Source of the DNA: an uncultured Lentisphaerota bacterium | Lineage (GTDB): Bacteria; Verrucomicrobiota; Kiritimatiellia; CAIQIC01 | Assembly (NCBI GenBank): GCA_903912445.1 | Contig: CAIWHP010000200.1 | Coordinates: forward strand, 1-45,366 | Direction: 5' to 3' | DNA: 45,366 nucleotides | Part shown: positions 32,906 to 43,244 of the stretch, one piece after another | Layout: the number at the start of each line of letters is the position of its first letter | Numbering within the stretch: position 1 is the first letter of the stretch | Notes under the pieces: model-generated | Database searches by the model: none | What the model was told of the DNA's origin: nothing | The model's input: the letters and a program-made list of their open reading frames with translations, nothing else | Translations under genes and position numbers: made by a program

Positions 32906-34237
32906 ATGAAATATCGCATCTTCTTTTGGTCCATCACCTCGGCCCTTGCCGGGTTTCTGTTCGGGTTCGACACGGTGGTGATCTCCGGCGCCGAGCAAAA
33001 AATACAGGCCCTCTGGGGCTTGAGCGCCGGGATGCACGGGTTGGCGATGGGTTCCGCGCTCTACGGCACGGTGCTGGGCTCGCTGCTCGGCGGCTGGCCG
33101 ACGGACAAGTTCGGCCGCAAGAAAACGCTGCTGTTCATCGGTATCCTCTATGTCCTTTCCGCCATCGGCTGCGCGTTCGCCAACGGCGTCGGCATGTTCA
33201 TCGCCGCCCGCTTGATCGGCGGCTTGGGTATCGGCATCTCCACCGTGGTGGCCCCGCTCTATATCTCGGAAATCGCGCCGCCGGCCTACCGCGGCCGCCT
33301 CGCGGGTTTGTTCCAGTTCAACATCGTCTTCGGCATCGTCATCGCGTTCGCCTCCAACGCGATCATCGCGCGCATCGGCGGCGAGGACGCCTGGCGTTGG
33401 ATGCTCGGCATCGCGGCCGTGCCTTCGGTCATCTACGCCGTGATGTGCTTCGCCCTGCCGGAAAGCCCGCGGTGGCTGATCGGGCGCAGGGGCGACCGCA
33501 CCGCGGGCCTCGCGGTGCTGAAGCTGATCGAGCCCGATTCCACGCCGGCGCAGCTCGCAGCCCACGCCGACGAATTGATGGCGGCGGCGCACACGGAGAA
33601 AACAGTTGCCTCCGGTTTTTGGTCGCGGCGTTTGCGCGTGCCGATTTTCCTCGCGATCATGGTCGCGTTCTTCAACCAGCTCTCCGGCATCAACGCGGTG
33701 CTCTACTTCGCGCCGCGTATTTTCGAAATGACCGGGCTCGGTGCGAAAGCCGCGCTGCTCCAGTCCGTCGGCATAGGCATCACCAATCTCATCTTCACGT
33801 TCGTCGGCCTCTGGCTCATCGACAAGCTCGGCCGGCGCACGCTCCTCTATATCGGCTCGTTCGGCTACATCGCGTCGCTCGGCCTCACCGCGTGGGCGTT
33901 CTTCACGCAGCACTACGCCATCGTGCCCGCCTGCATCTTCGCCTTCATCGCGGCGCACGCCATCGGCCAGGGCACGGTGATCTGGGTGCTGATCTCCGAA
34001 ATCTTCCCCAACCGCCACCGCGCCGAAGGCCAGGCGCTCGGCAGCTTCACGCACTGGATCTTTGCCGCGCTGCTCACCACGTTTTTCCCGACGATGGTCA
34101 ACGCCTTCTCACCCGGCACGGTCTTCCTGTTCTTCTGTTTCATGATGGTGCTGCAACTCGTCTGGGTGAAGCTCTTCGTGCCGGAAACCAAGGGCGTGTC
34201 CCTGGAGCAGATGCAACATAAGCTGGGCATCGAATGA
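32906..34237 (+). CDS. MFS sugar porter, probable fructose/H+ symporter
   Basis: A 443-residue, twelve-helix major facilitator of the sugar porter family. Family motifs are clear: GFLFGFDTVVISG (16-28), DKFGRKKTLL after helix 2, PLYISEIAPPAYRGRL (about 128-143), PESPRWLIGRRGD (about 187-199), QLSGINAVLYFAP in helix 7 and the C-terminal PETKGVSLEQM. It should import a hexose across the inner membrane with a proton. Fructose is the likely cargo, because the next gene is a fructokinase and two GH32 fructan hydrolases follow. Its stop overlaps the fructokinase start as ATGA. Confidence 0.92.
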   Translation: MKYRIFFWSITSALAGFLFGFDTVVISGAEQKIQALWGLSAGMHGLAMGSALYGTVLGSLLGGWPTDKFGRKKTLLFIGILYVLSAIGCAFANGVGMFIAARLIGGLGIGISTVVAPLYISEIAPPAYRGRLAGLFQFNIVFGIVIAFASNAIIARIGGEDAWRWMLGIAAVPSVIYAVMCFALPESPRWLIGRRGDRTAGLAVLKLIEPDSTPAQLAAHADELMAAAHTEKTVASGFWSRRLRVPIFLAIMVAFFNQLSGINAVLYFAPRIFEMTGLGAKAALLQSVGIGITNLIFTFVGLWLIDKLGRRTLLYIGSFGYIASLGLTAWAFFTQHYAIVPACIFAFIAAHAIGQGTVIWVLISEIFPNRHRAEGQALGSFTHWIFAALLTTFFPTMVNAFSPGTVFLFFCFMMVLQLVWVKLFVPETKGVSLEQMQHKLGIE

Positions 34238-35106
34238 ACCCCCACGTCGTCGGCATCGGCGAAATCCTCTGGGACCTGCTGCCCTCGGGCAAACAGCTCG
34301 GCGGCGCGCCGGCGAACTTCGCGTATCACGCCCACGCGCTCGGCGCGGAAGTGCGCGTTGTCTCCCGCGTCGGCAATGATCCGCTGGGTTTGGAAATTCT
34401 CGCGCGCCTCGCCGCGCTGGGTTTGCCGGTCGATGGTGTTGGCGTGGATGCCAGCGCACCGACCGGCACGGTGAGCGTGGAAGTTCAATCCGACGGCCAG
34501 CCGCGCTTCACCATCCACGAAAACGTCGCCTGGGACCGCATCGACGTTGATGCCGTCTCGCTGGACTTCGCCGCGCACGCCGATGCACTCTGCTTCGGCA
34601 GCCTGGCCCAACGCTCTGCCACTTCCCGCGCCGCCATCCGGCAGGTCCTTTCCAAAACGCCGGCGACGGCTCTGCGTGTGTTCGATATCAATCTCCGCCA
34701 GCACTTCTATTCGCGCGAGCTGATCGAGTCCTCGCTCGCGCTGGCCAATGCGCTCAAGCTCAACGAAACCGAATTGCCTGTGCTCGCCGAAATGTTCAGC
34801 CTCGCTGGCGACGCGCGCGCCCAACTCGCCACACTCGCCCAACGTTTTGAGCTACGCGCCATCGCCTTCACCCGCGGCGCGCATGGCAGCCTGCTGCTGG
34901 CCGAGGGAACCTGGTCCGAGCACGCCGGCCTGCCCGCGAAAGTCGTGGACGCCGTTGGCGCCGGCGACGCGTTCACCGCAGCGTGGGCTCTCGGCTTGTT
35001 GGCCCGACAACCGCTGGACGAGATCAACCGCCGCGCCAACCAGCTCGCCGCCTACGTCTGCACCCAGCCTGGCGCGACGCCGGTTTACCCGAAGGAAACG
35101 TTATGA
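34234..35106 (+). CDS. PfkB-family fructokinase
   Basis: A 290-residue ribokinase-family sugar kinase that should phosphorylate fructose with ATP. The N-terminal GIGEILWDLLPSGKQLGGAP segment (7-26) is typical of fructokinases, with GGAPANFAYHAHALG (23-37), the NLRQHFYS motif, NETELPVL and the catalytic GAGDAFTAAWA near residue 240, with Asp as base. It overlaps both neighbours as ATGA (34234-34237 and 35103-35106), so porter, kinase and first GH32 gene are translationally coupled. It is slightly shorter than some homologues but complete. Confidence 0.93.
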   Translation: MNPHVVGIGEILWDLLPSGKQLGGAPANFAYHAHALGAEVRVVSRVGNDPLGLEILARLAALGLPVDGVGVDASAPTGTVSVEVQSDGQPRFTIHENVAWDRIDVDAVSLDFAAHADALCFGSLAQRSATSRAAIRQVLSKTPATALRVFDINLRQHFYSRELIESSLALANALKLNETELPVLAEMFSLAGDARAQLATLAQRFELRAIAFTRGAHGSLLLAEGTWSEHAGLPAKVVDAVGAGDAFTAAWALGLLARQPLDEINRRANQLAAYVCTQPGATPVYPKETL

Positions 35107-37223
35107 AAACCCTCCTCATCATCGCCCTTCTCCTCACCGCCCAATGCTGCCGCGCTGCCGCACCCGACATCGTCCTTGCCGACTTCGAGGGCAAGGATTA
35201 TGGGGCGTGGAAGGTGGAAGGCGAAGCCTTTGGCACGTGTCCGGCAACAGCCAACAGCTCACCGAAAAACAAGGTGACGGGGCATCAAGGACAGGGCTTG
35301 GTGAACAGCTATGCCAACGGCGACAAGTCCATCGGCGTGCTCACTTCGCCGGACTTTGCCATCGAACGGAAACACATCAATTTCTTGATCGGCGCCGGAA
35401 ATTATGAGGGAAGAACCTGCATAAACCTGCTGGTGGCGGGCAAGGTGGTTCGCTCTGCGGTTGGGTTCGCTATCAAGGATGCGGGCAACGAAGTGCTCGA
35501 CTGGAAATCATGGGATGTCGCGGAGTTCATGGGCAAGCAAGCGATGCTTCAGATTGTCGACCAGCACACCGGCGGCTGGGGTCATATCGATGTCGACCAG
35601 ATCGTGCAGTCGGACACGCCGCGCACGGCCTCCTTCAAGGGAGCACCCCCGGAACCGAAGGATTATGTCTCGAAGGTTCCGAAGTACACGTTTGCCAACA
35701 CCCTCGAAGAGCAGCAGCAGCAGTTGGCGGTTAATCCGCTGCTGGAACGGTTCCGGGTGTCGCGGGCAAAAATTCTGAAAGACCCGCACCATCCCCTCTA
35801 TCATTTTACGAGCCCGGAAAATCGGCTTAACGACCCGAATGGTCTCTGCTTTTGGAAGGGGAACTGGCACCTGTTTTATCAGGGCTATCCGCCGGAAGAT
35901 TCGCGCCAGCACTGGGGCCATGCGCTCAGCACTGACCTGGTCCATTGGCGCGATCTTCCCTACGCCATCTATCCCGACCCGGAACGCGCCTGCTTTTCGG
36001 GCTCAGCCCTTGTGGAAAACGACCGGGTTATTGCGATGTACCACGGCACCACGGTCGGCAGCATGGTGGCCGTGTCGGATGACCCGCTGCTGCTCAACTG
36101 GAAAAAGATCACCGGCAAGGCCGTGATCCCCCACAGCAAGCCGGGCGAACCCGTGTTGCCCTACAACATTTTCGATCCCTGCGTCTGGAAGAAGGGCGAC
36201 TATTATTACGCACTCACGGCAGGGCAGTTGCCCGATGGTCCCGGCGGGAAGCGTGTGCGGGCGGAGTTTCTGCACCGCTCAAAAGATCTGGCGCGATGGG
36301 AATACCTGCACCCGTTTCTTGAAAAGGATCGCTACGGAAGGATCGGTGACGACGGCGCCTGCCCCTATTTCTGGCCGCTTGGCAACAAGCATATCCTGAT
36401 TCATTTCAGCCACATCAGCGGCGGGAAATATATGCTTGGCGACTACGACACGGAACGCGACAAGTTCGTGGTCACCGATGGCGGCGACTTTAATTTCGGC
36501 CCCGCTGCCCCCAGCGGCGTTCACGCGCCATCGGCGGTTCCCGATGGCAAGGGCGGAGTCATTGTCATCTTCAATATGAACCCCGGCAAGAGCCACGACG
36601 GCTGGAACCAGATCATGTCGCTGCCGAGGCGCCTGACGCTAAACAAGGACGACGGCATCGATGCCATCAGGGTTGAACCGGCTGGCGACACCGCCTCCCT
36701 GCGCTACGCTCACCAGCATATTGAGGCCCTGGCCCTGCCGGCGAATGAGGAGCTCGTGCTCGATAACATCAAGGGCAATGCCATGGAACTGATCGCGGAA
36801 ATCGAATGTTCATCAGCCCAGATGCTGGAGTTGAACGTGCTGCGTTCCCCGAAGAAGGAAGAAACCACCCGGATCATGTTTTTCCCGGAGCGGGGTTACC
36901 GGCACCGCGAGTTCGCGGACCAGCGGGCTACCATGGGCAGCAGCGTGCTCTCGATCGACACCTCCTGTTCATCCATCCTGCCTGATGCGCGGTCGCGCGC
37001 GCCCGAAACCGCCCAGTTCTACATGGACAAGCAGGAGCCGCTCAAACTGCATGTCTTTATCGACAAGAGCGTCGTCGAGGTTTTTGTGAACGGCAAACAG
37101 TGCGTCGCCGTGCGCGTCTATCCCGGCCGTGAAGACAGCCTGGGTGTTTCCCTGCGCGCGCAAGGCAGCGGCGCAAAACTGAAAACGCTCGACGCCTGGA
37201 AAATGAAAAGTATTTACGAATAA
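35103..37223 (+). CDS. Secreted GH32-like protein with altered catalytic motifs
   Basis: A 706-residue exported protein: signal peptide (about 1-18), an N-terminal beta-sandwich (about 20-175, opening PDIVLADFEGKDYGAWK and ending GHIDVDQI) and a GH32 five-bladed propeller plus beta-sandwich. The nucleophile motif is intact: RLNDPNG with Asp244. The second motif reads IFDPCVW (Asp358), with Phe replacing the usual Arg of RDP. The third, normally ECP with the acid/base Glu, reads DDGACPYF, with Ala419 at the Glu position; Asp416 or Asp417 could take over. So it is either a divergent fructan-active subfamily or a binding protein. The gene is full length with no frameshift. It is coupled to the fructokinase. 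Confidence 0.88.
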   Translation: MKTLLIIALLLTAQCCRAAAPDIVLADFEGKDYGAWKVEGEAFGTCPATANSSPKNKVTGHQGQGLVNSYANGDKSIGVLTSPDFAIERKHINFLIGAGNYEGRTCINLLVAGKVVRSAVGFAIKDAGNEVLDWKSWDVAEFMGKQAMLQIVDQHTGGWGHIDVDQIVQSDTPRTASFKGAPPEPKDYVSKVPKYTFANTLEEQQQQLAVNPLLERFRVSRAKILKDPHHPLYHFTSPENRLNDPNGLCFWKGNWHLFYQGYPPEDSRQHWGHALSTDLVHWRDLPYAIYPDPERACFSGSALVENDRVIAMYHGTTVGSMVAVSDDPLLLNWKKITGKAVIPHSKPGEPVLPYNIFDPCVWKKGDYYYALTAGQLPDGPGGKRVRAEFLHRSKDLARWEYLHPFLEKDRYGRIGDDGACPYFWPLGNKHILIHFSHISGGKYMLGDYDTERDKFVVTDGGDFNFGPAAPSGVHAPSAVPDGKGGVIVIFNMNPGKSHDGWNQIMSLPRRLTLNKDDGIDAIRVEPAGDTASLRYAHQHIEALALPANEELVLDNIKGNAMELIAEIECSSAQMLELNVLRSPKKEETTRIMFFPERGYRHREFADQRATMGSSVLSIDTSCSSILPDARSRAPETAQFYMDKQEPLKLHVFIDKSVVEVFVNGKQCVAVRVYPGREDSLGVSLRAQGSGAKLKTLDAWKMKSIYE

Positions 37224-37298
37224 TGCGGCCTGCACCCAACCCGGTGCCACGCCGCCACGGCCGTAAAACCTGACGCATATATGTTGAAAGGAAATCCC

Positions 37299-39422
37299 AT
37301 GAAAACACTGCCGCTCATCCTGGCGCTCGGCCTCGCCACGGTCGCGCGCGCCGCCGCGCCGGACCTCCTCATCGCCGATTTCGAGGGCAAGGACTACGGC
37401 GACTGGAAAGTCGAGGGTACCGCGTTCGGCTCCGGCCCGGCGCACGGAAGAATTGGCGGCCAGATGATCGTGGAAGGCTTTCAGGGCAAGGGGCTGGTCA
37501 ACAGCTTCTACGGCGGCGACAAGTCCACCGGCAAGCTCACCTCGCCGGAGTTCAAGGTCGAACGTAAGTTCATCAAGTTCCTGATCGGCGGCGGCGGCTG
37601 GGAAAACAAGACCTGCATGAACCTGCTCATCGGCGGCAAGCGCGTCCTCTCCATCACCGGCCCGAACACCCAGCCCGGCGGCAGCGAAGCGCTGGAGCCG
37701 GCGGGCTGGAGCGTCGATGCGTTTCTCGGCCAGAGTGCCCGCCTCGAAATCGTGGATGACGCCAAAGGCGGCTGGGGCCACATCAATGTGGACCAGATCG
37801 AGCAGAGCGATCTGCCCGCGCCCGTCTCGGCCCAGCCCGTCACGCTCGAACGCGCGCTCACGCTCGATAAAAAGTATGTTTTGTTCCCGGTGACGAACGG
37901 CTCCAAGAAGGGCAAGAAGCAGATCGCCTCCGTGCTGGTCGGAGGCGAGGTGGTGCGCAAGTTCGATATCGAGATGGGCGAGCAGCCCGACTGGTTTGCG
38001 CACCTCGACGTGAGTGCGTGGCACGGCAAGGCGGCGGTGGTGCGCGTCGAGAAAATTTCCGCGGATTCCAAGGCGCTGGCGCTCGTCACCACCTCCGACA
38101 AACTCTGGCAGGCCGACGAAATCTATCGCGAGCCCCTCCGCGGTCAGCTTCACTTCTCGCCCCGCCGCGGCTGGAACAACGATCCCAACGGCATGGTCTT
38201 TGCCGACGGTCTCTATCACCTCTACTTCCAGCACAACCCCTACGGCTGGCCGTGGGGCAATATGCACTGGGGCCACGCCACCAGCGCCGACATGCTCCAC
38301 TGGACCGAGCAACCGGAAGCCCTCTATCCCCTCCAATACGGCGACTGGGTTTTCAGCGGTAGCGCCATCGTGGATAAGGACAACACGAGCGGCTGGAAGA
38401 AGGGCACCAACGCCCTGATCGTCGCCGCCTACACCAGCACCGGCCGCGGCGAGTGCATCGTTTACTCCAACGACCGCGGCCAGACCTTCACCGAATTCGA
38501 GGGCAACCCGGTCGTGAAACACCACGGCCGCGATCCACGCCTCCTCTGGCACGCGCCCTCGCAGCAATGGGTGATGGCCGTCTACACCGAGGTCGAGAAA
38601 GTCCGTGCCATCGCCTTCCACACCTCGCCCGACCTCAAGACGTGGACTTACCAGAGCCGCATCGAAGGCTTCTTCGAATGCCCCGATATCTTCCCGCTCA
38701 CGCTCGGCGCCAAAACCTATTGGATCCTCACCGCCGCCAGCAGCGAATACATGCTCGGCCAGTTCGACGGGAAAAAGTTTTCCCCCGAAACGGCGAAGCT
38801 CAAGGGGCACCAAGGCAAGGGCTACTACGCCGCACAAACGTTCTCCCACGAGCCGCAGGGCCGTATCATCCAGATCGGTTGGCTCCAGACCGCCACCCGC
38901 GGCATGCCCTTCAACCAGTCCATGAGCCTCCCGCACGAGCTCAAGCTCCTCGCCACGCCCGACGGTCCGCGCCTGACGTGGACGCCCGTCAAGGAGCTCG
39001 CCACCCTGCGCGCCAAAAGCCACCGGTTTGGCCCGCTGACCCTCGCCCCCGGCGCGGCCAACCCGCTCGCCGGCGTGAAAGGCGAACTGCTCGAAATCCG
39101 CGCCGCATTCGCGCCCGGCACCGCCACCGAAATCGCCTTCACGGTGCGCGGCCTGAAGATCAGCTATGACTGCGCCAAGCAGGAGCTCAGCTGCGGTGAC
39201 CGCCGGGCCCCGGCGCCCCTGCGCGACGGCAAGCAGCGCCTGATCATCGTTGTCGATCGTACCGCTTTTGAAGTCAACGCCAGCGACGGACTGACCTATA
39301 TGCCGCTCGCCACGGCGCCCGCGGCCGATGACCTCATGCTCTCCCTCGGCACCACAGGCGGCAGTGCCACGTTCGACGCGGTGGAAGTCCACGAGCTCCG
39401 TTCGATCTGGCCTGCGCCCTGA
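37299..39422 (+). CDS. Secreted GH32 levanase/inulinase-type enzyme
   Basis: A 707-residue exported enzyme that should hydrolyse fructans such as levan or inulin, or sucrose. It shares the signal peptide plus N-terminal beta-sandwich layout with its neighbour (ADFEGKDYGDWKVEGTAFG; GHINVDQI). All three GH32 motifs are canonical: WNNDPNG (nucleophile Asp295), GRDP (Asp412) and FECPD (acid/base Glu460). A second small beta module (about 190-280, ALTLDKKYVLFPV) lies between the first sandwich and the propeller. The start at 37299 follows AAAGGAAA. A 75-nt gap separates it from the first GH32 gene, so it could be in the same transcript. Confidence 0.94.
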   Translation: MKTLPLILALGLATVARAAAPDLLIADFEGKDYGDWKVEGTAFGSGPAHGRIGGQMIVEGFQGKGLVNSFYGGDKSTGKLTSPEFKVERKFIKFLIGGGGWENKTCMNLLIGGKRVLSITGPNTQPGGSEALEPAGWSVDAFLGQSARLEIVDDAKGGWGHINVDQIEQSDLPAPVSAQPVTLERALTLDKKYVLFPVTNGSKKGKKQIASVLVGGEVVRKFDIEMGEQPDWFAHLDVSAWHGKAAVVRVEKISADSKALALVTTSDKLWQADEIYREPLRGQLHFSPRRGWNNDPNGMVFADGLYHLYFQHNPYGWPWGNMHWGHATSADMLHWTEQPEALYPLQYGDWVFSGSAIVDKDNTSGWKKGTNALIVAAYTSTGRGECIVYSNDRGQTFTEFEGNPVVKHHGRDPRLLWHAPSQQWVMAVYTEVEKVRAIAFHTSPDLKTWTYQSRIEGFFECPDIFPLTLGAKTYWILTAASSEYMLGQFDGKKFSPETAKLKGHQGKGYYAAQTFSHEPQGRIIQIGWLQTATRGMPFNQSMSLPHELKLLATPDGPRLTWTPVKELATLRAKSHRFGPLTLAPGAANPLAGVKGELLEIRAAFAPGTATEIAFTVRGLKISYDCAKQELSCGDRRAPAPLRDGKQRLIIVVDRTAFEVNASDGLTYMPLATAPAADDLMLSLGTTGGSATFDAVEVHELRSIWPAP

Positions 39423-39784
39423 GTTTGGCGCAGGGTGGGGGAGGGCAAGCCCCCAAGGTGCCAAGCCAGGAGCTGGGCGGGCTGCCCCGGCCAGCGGCTG
39501 GCGGATAAGATGGCCGACCACGGGCCGCTGACACGCTCCGGTCCTGTTCCGCTTCCGGTGGCGTGCCTGCCAGGGGCGGAGATCAACTCGCGGTTCGTTC
39601 CCCGCTTTGCCGTGTTTTCCGTGGCGGCTGTTCTGGGCACGCGCGGGCCAATCCTGTATGATGTGGGGCGAACTGGAACTCGGGTATTTTTCAGTAGGCT
39701 TGACAACCGCCGGTTGCATCCGATATTAAACGCCGCTTTTGTTATAATTATAAGGCTTTCCGGCGCCATCCGGGGAAGGGAATA
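39423..39784. other. Intergenic region upstream of rpoD
   Basis: No gene seen. The first 180 nt are G+C-rich with a weak hairpin (TGGGGG / CCCCCA near 39437-39456) and no T-run. The last 100 nt turn A+T-rich and carry the sigma-factor promoter. Confidence 0.55.
39700..39748 (+). promoter_or_regulatory. Probable rpoD promoter
   Basis: A consensus TTGACA (39700-39705) is followed after 16 nt by GATATT (39722-39727). A perfect TATAAT (39743-39748) lies further down without a matching -35, so a second start is possible. Confidence 0.55.
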
Positions 39785-41764
<1,980 letters not shown>

Positions 41765-41772
41765 GCGGCACG

Positions 41773-43122
41773 ATGAGCCAGCCCGGCCCCATCCTCAAGA
41801 TCGTCAAGCGTGACGGCCAGGTGGTGCCCTATGACCGGGAGCGCATCACCACCGCGATCTTCAAGGCGGCCGTGTCCCTGGGCGGCACGGACCGCCAGCG
41901 CGCGGAGTTTCTGGCCGCCGAGGTCGAGCGCGCGCTCGTGGCCAACTGTGGCCCGGGCGCGGCGCCGTCGGTCGAGGAAATCCAGGACATCGTCGAGCGC
42001 GTGCTCATCCATCACGGCCACACCCGCACGGCGCGCGCCTACATCATCTACCGCCACGAGCATGAGCAGGCGCGCACCGCGCGGGCCCGGCAGCCGGTCG
42101 AGGTCACCGACAACATCCCGTACCGGAAGATCTACGAGGTGCTGCGCTGGAACCTGGACCACGGCTGCGAGACGATCGCGGGGGTCAACCGGATCATCGC
42201 GGAGGGGCGCTTCGACGGGCTGATCCGCGACAGCAACCAGCGCTACGACGACGAGATCGCCGCCGGCGCGCAGCTCGTGCTGCAGCGGATGCCGCAGGTG
42301 CGCATCGTCATCATCGCCGGGCCTTCCTCGTCGGGGAAAACCACGACGACCCTCAAGATGAGCGAGCACCTCCAGCGCGCCGGGCTGGAGCTGGTGGCGC
42401 TGGCGGTGGACCACTATTTTTTCAACCTCGAATTCCACCCCAAGGACGAGTTCGGCGACTATGACTATGAGACGCCGCAGGCGCTCGACCTGCCGCTGAT
42501 CAACGAGCACCTCGTGCGGCTCCTGGCGGGCGAGACCATCCGTACGCCGCACTACGACTTCAAGACCGGCCAGCGCACGCTCGACGTCCACGAAATGCGC
42601 CTTGCGCCGCACCAGGTCCTGCTGATCGACAGCCTGCACGGGCTTTTCGACGGCATGACCGCCGCGGTCCCGGCGGCGAACAAGTTCCGGGTCTATATCG
42701 AGACGCTGGGCCAGCTCCGCAATGAAAGCGGCGAGTTCATGCGCTGGGCCGACAACCGGCTGTTGCGCCGCATGCTGCGCGACAGCTGGCACCGCAACCT
42801 CCAGCCGCTCGCCACGCTCGCCCACTGGCACTACGTCCGTCGCAGCGAGCTGCGGCACATCATCCCGTTCATCGGCGCGGTGGACTATGTCGTCAACAGC
42901 GCGCTGCCTTACGAGCTGCCGCTGCTCAAGGCGCGGCTGTTCAAGTTCCTGCCGGAGGCCATGGCGGTCTACCGCGATGACGCCAAGCGGCAGGACGCCT
43001 ACATCCGCGCCAAGCGCGTGGCCGAATTTCTGGAGCCGCTGACCGCCGTCGCCGACGACTCCGGCGTGCCGCGCAAGGCGCTGCTGCGCGAGTTCATCGG
43101 CGGCAGCGACTATGCTTATTGA
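41773..43122 (+). CDS. ATP-cone domain fused to uridine-kinase-like P-loop kinase
   Basis: A 449-residue cytoplasmic protein. Residues about 6-95 form an ATP-cone (ILKIVKRDGQVVPYDRERIT; ARAYIIYRHEHEQAR), the nucleotide-sensing module of ribonucleotide reductases and NrdR. The remainder is a phosphoribulokinase/uridine-kinase domain with Walker A GPSSSGKTTTT (Gly183-Lys189-Thr190), AVDHYFFNLEFHPKDEFGDY and PHYDFKTGQR, close to the uridine kinase pattern. It may phosphorylate a nucleoside under control of the ATP/dATP level, an inference from domains. I chose ATG 41773; GTG 41761 overlaps the rpoD stop codon and is the alternative. It follows rpoD closely and is probably co-transcribed. Confidence 0.88.
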   Translation: MSQPGPILKIVKRDGQVVPYDRERITTAIFKAAVSLGGTDRQRAEFLAAEVERALVANCGPGAAPSVEEIQDIVERVLIHHGHTRTARAYIIYRHEHEQARTARARQPVEVTDNIPYRKIYEVLRWNLDHGCETIAGVNRIIAEGRFDGLIRDSNQRYDDEIAAGAQLVLQRMPQVRIVIIAGPSSSGKTTTTLKMSEHLQRAGLELVALAVDHYFFNLEFHPKDEFGDYDYETPQALDLPLINEHLVRLLAGETIRTPHYDFKTGQRTLDVHEMRLAPHQVLLIDSLHGLFDGMTAAVPAANKFRVYIETLGQLRNESGEFMRWADNRLLRRMLRDSWHRNLQPLATLAHWHYVRRSELRHIIPFIGAVDYVVNSALPYELPLLKARLFKFLPEAMAVYRDDAKRQDAYIRAKRVAEFLEPLTAVADDSGVPRKALLREFIGGSDYAY

Positions 43123-43244
43123 AACCGTGCGCCGTCCGCGGCGGACGGTGTTGCCTTGACATCAAATCGGGTGCTGCTAGTTTTGCGCAATGGGAACAAC
43201 CCCGACGAGTGATGAAGGTTTTGCGCTGACAAGGAGTGATCGTC

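Noticed and set aside
35103-37223. The first GH32-like gene as a pseudogene
   Set aside because: The frame is intact over 706 codons, has a signal peptide, NDPNG motif and full C-terminal sandwich, and is translationally coupled to its operon; it is better described as a variant.
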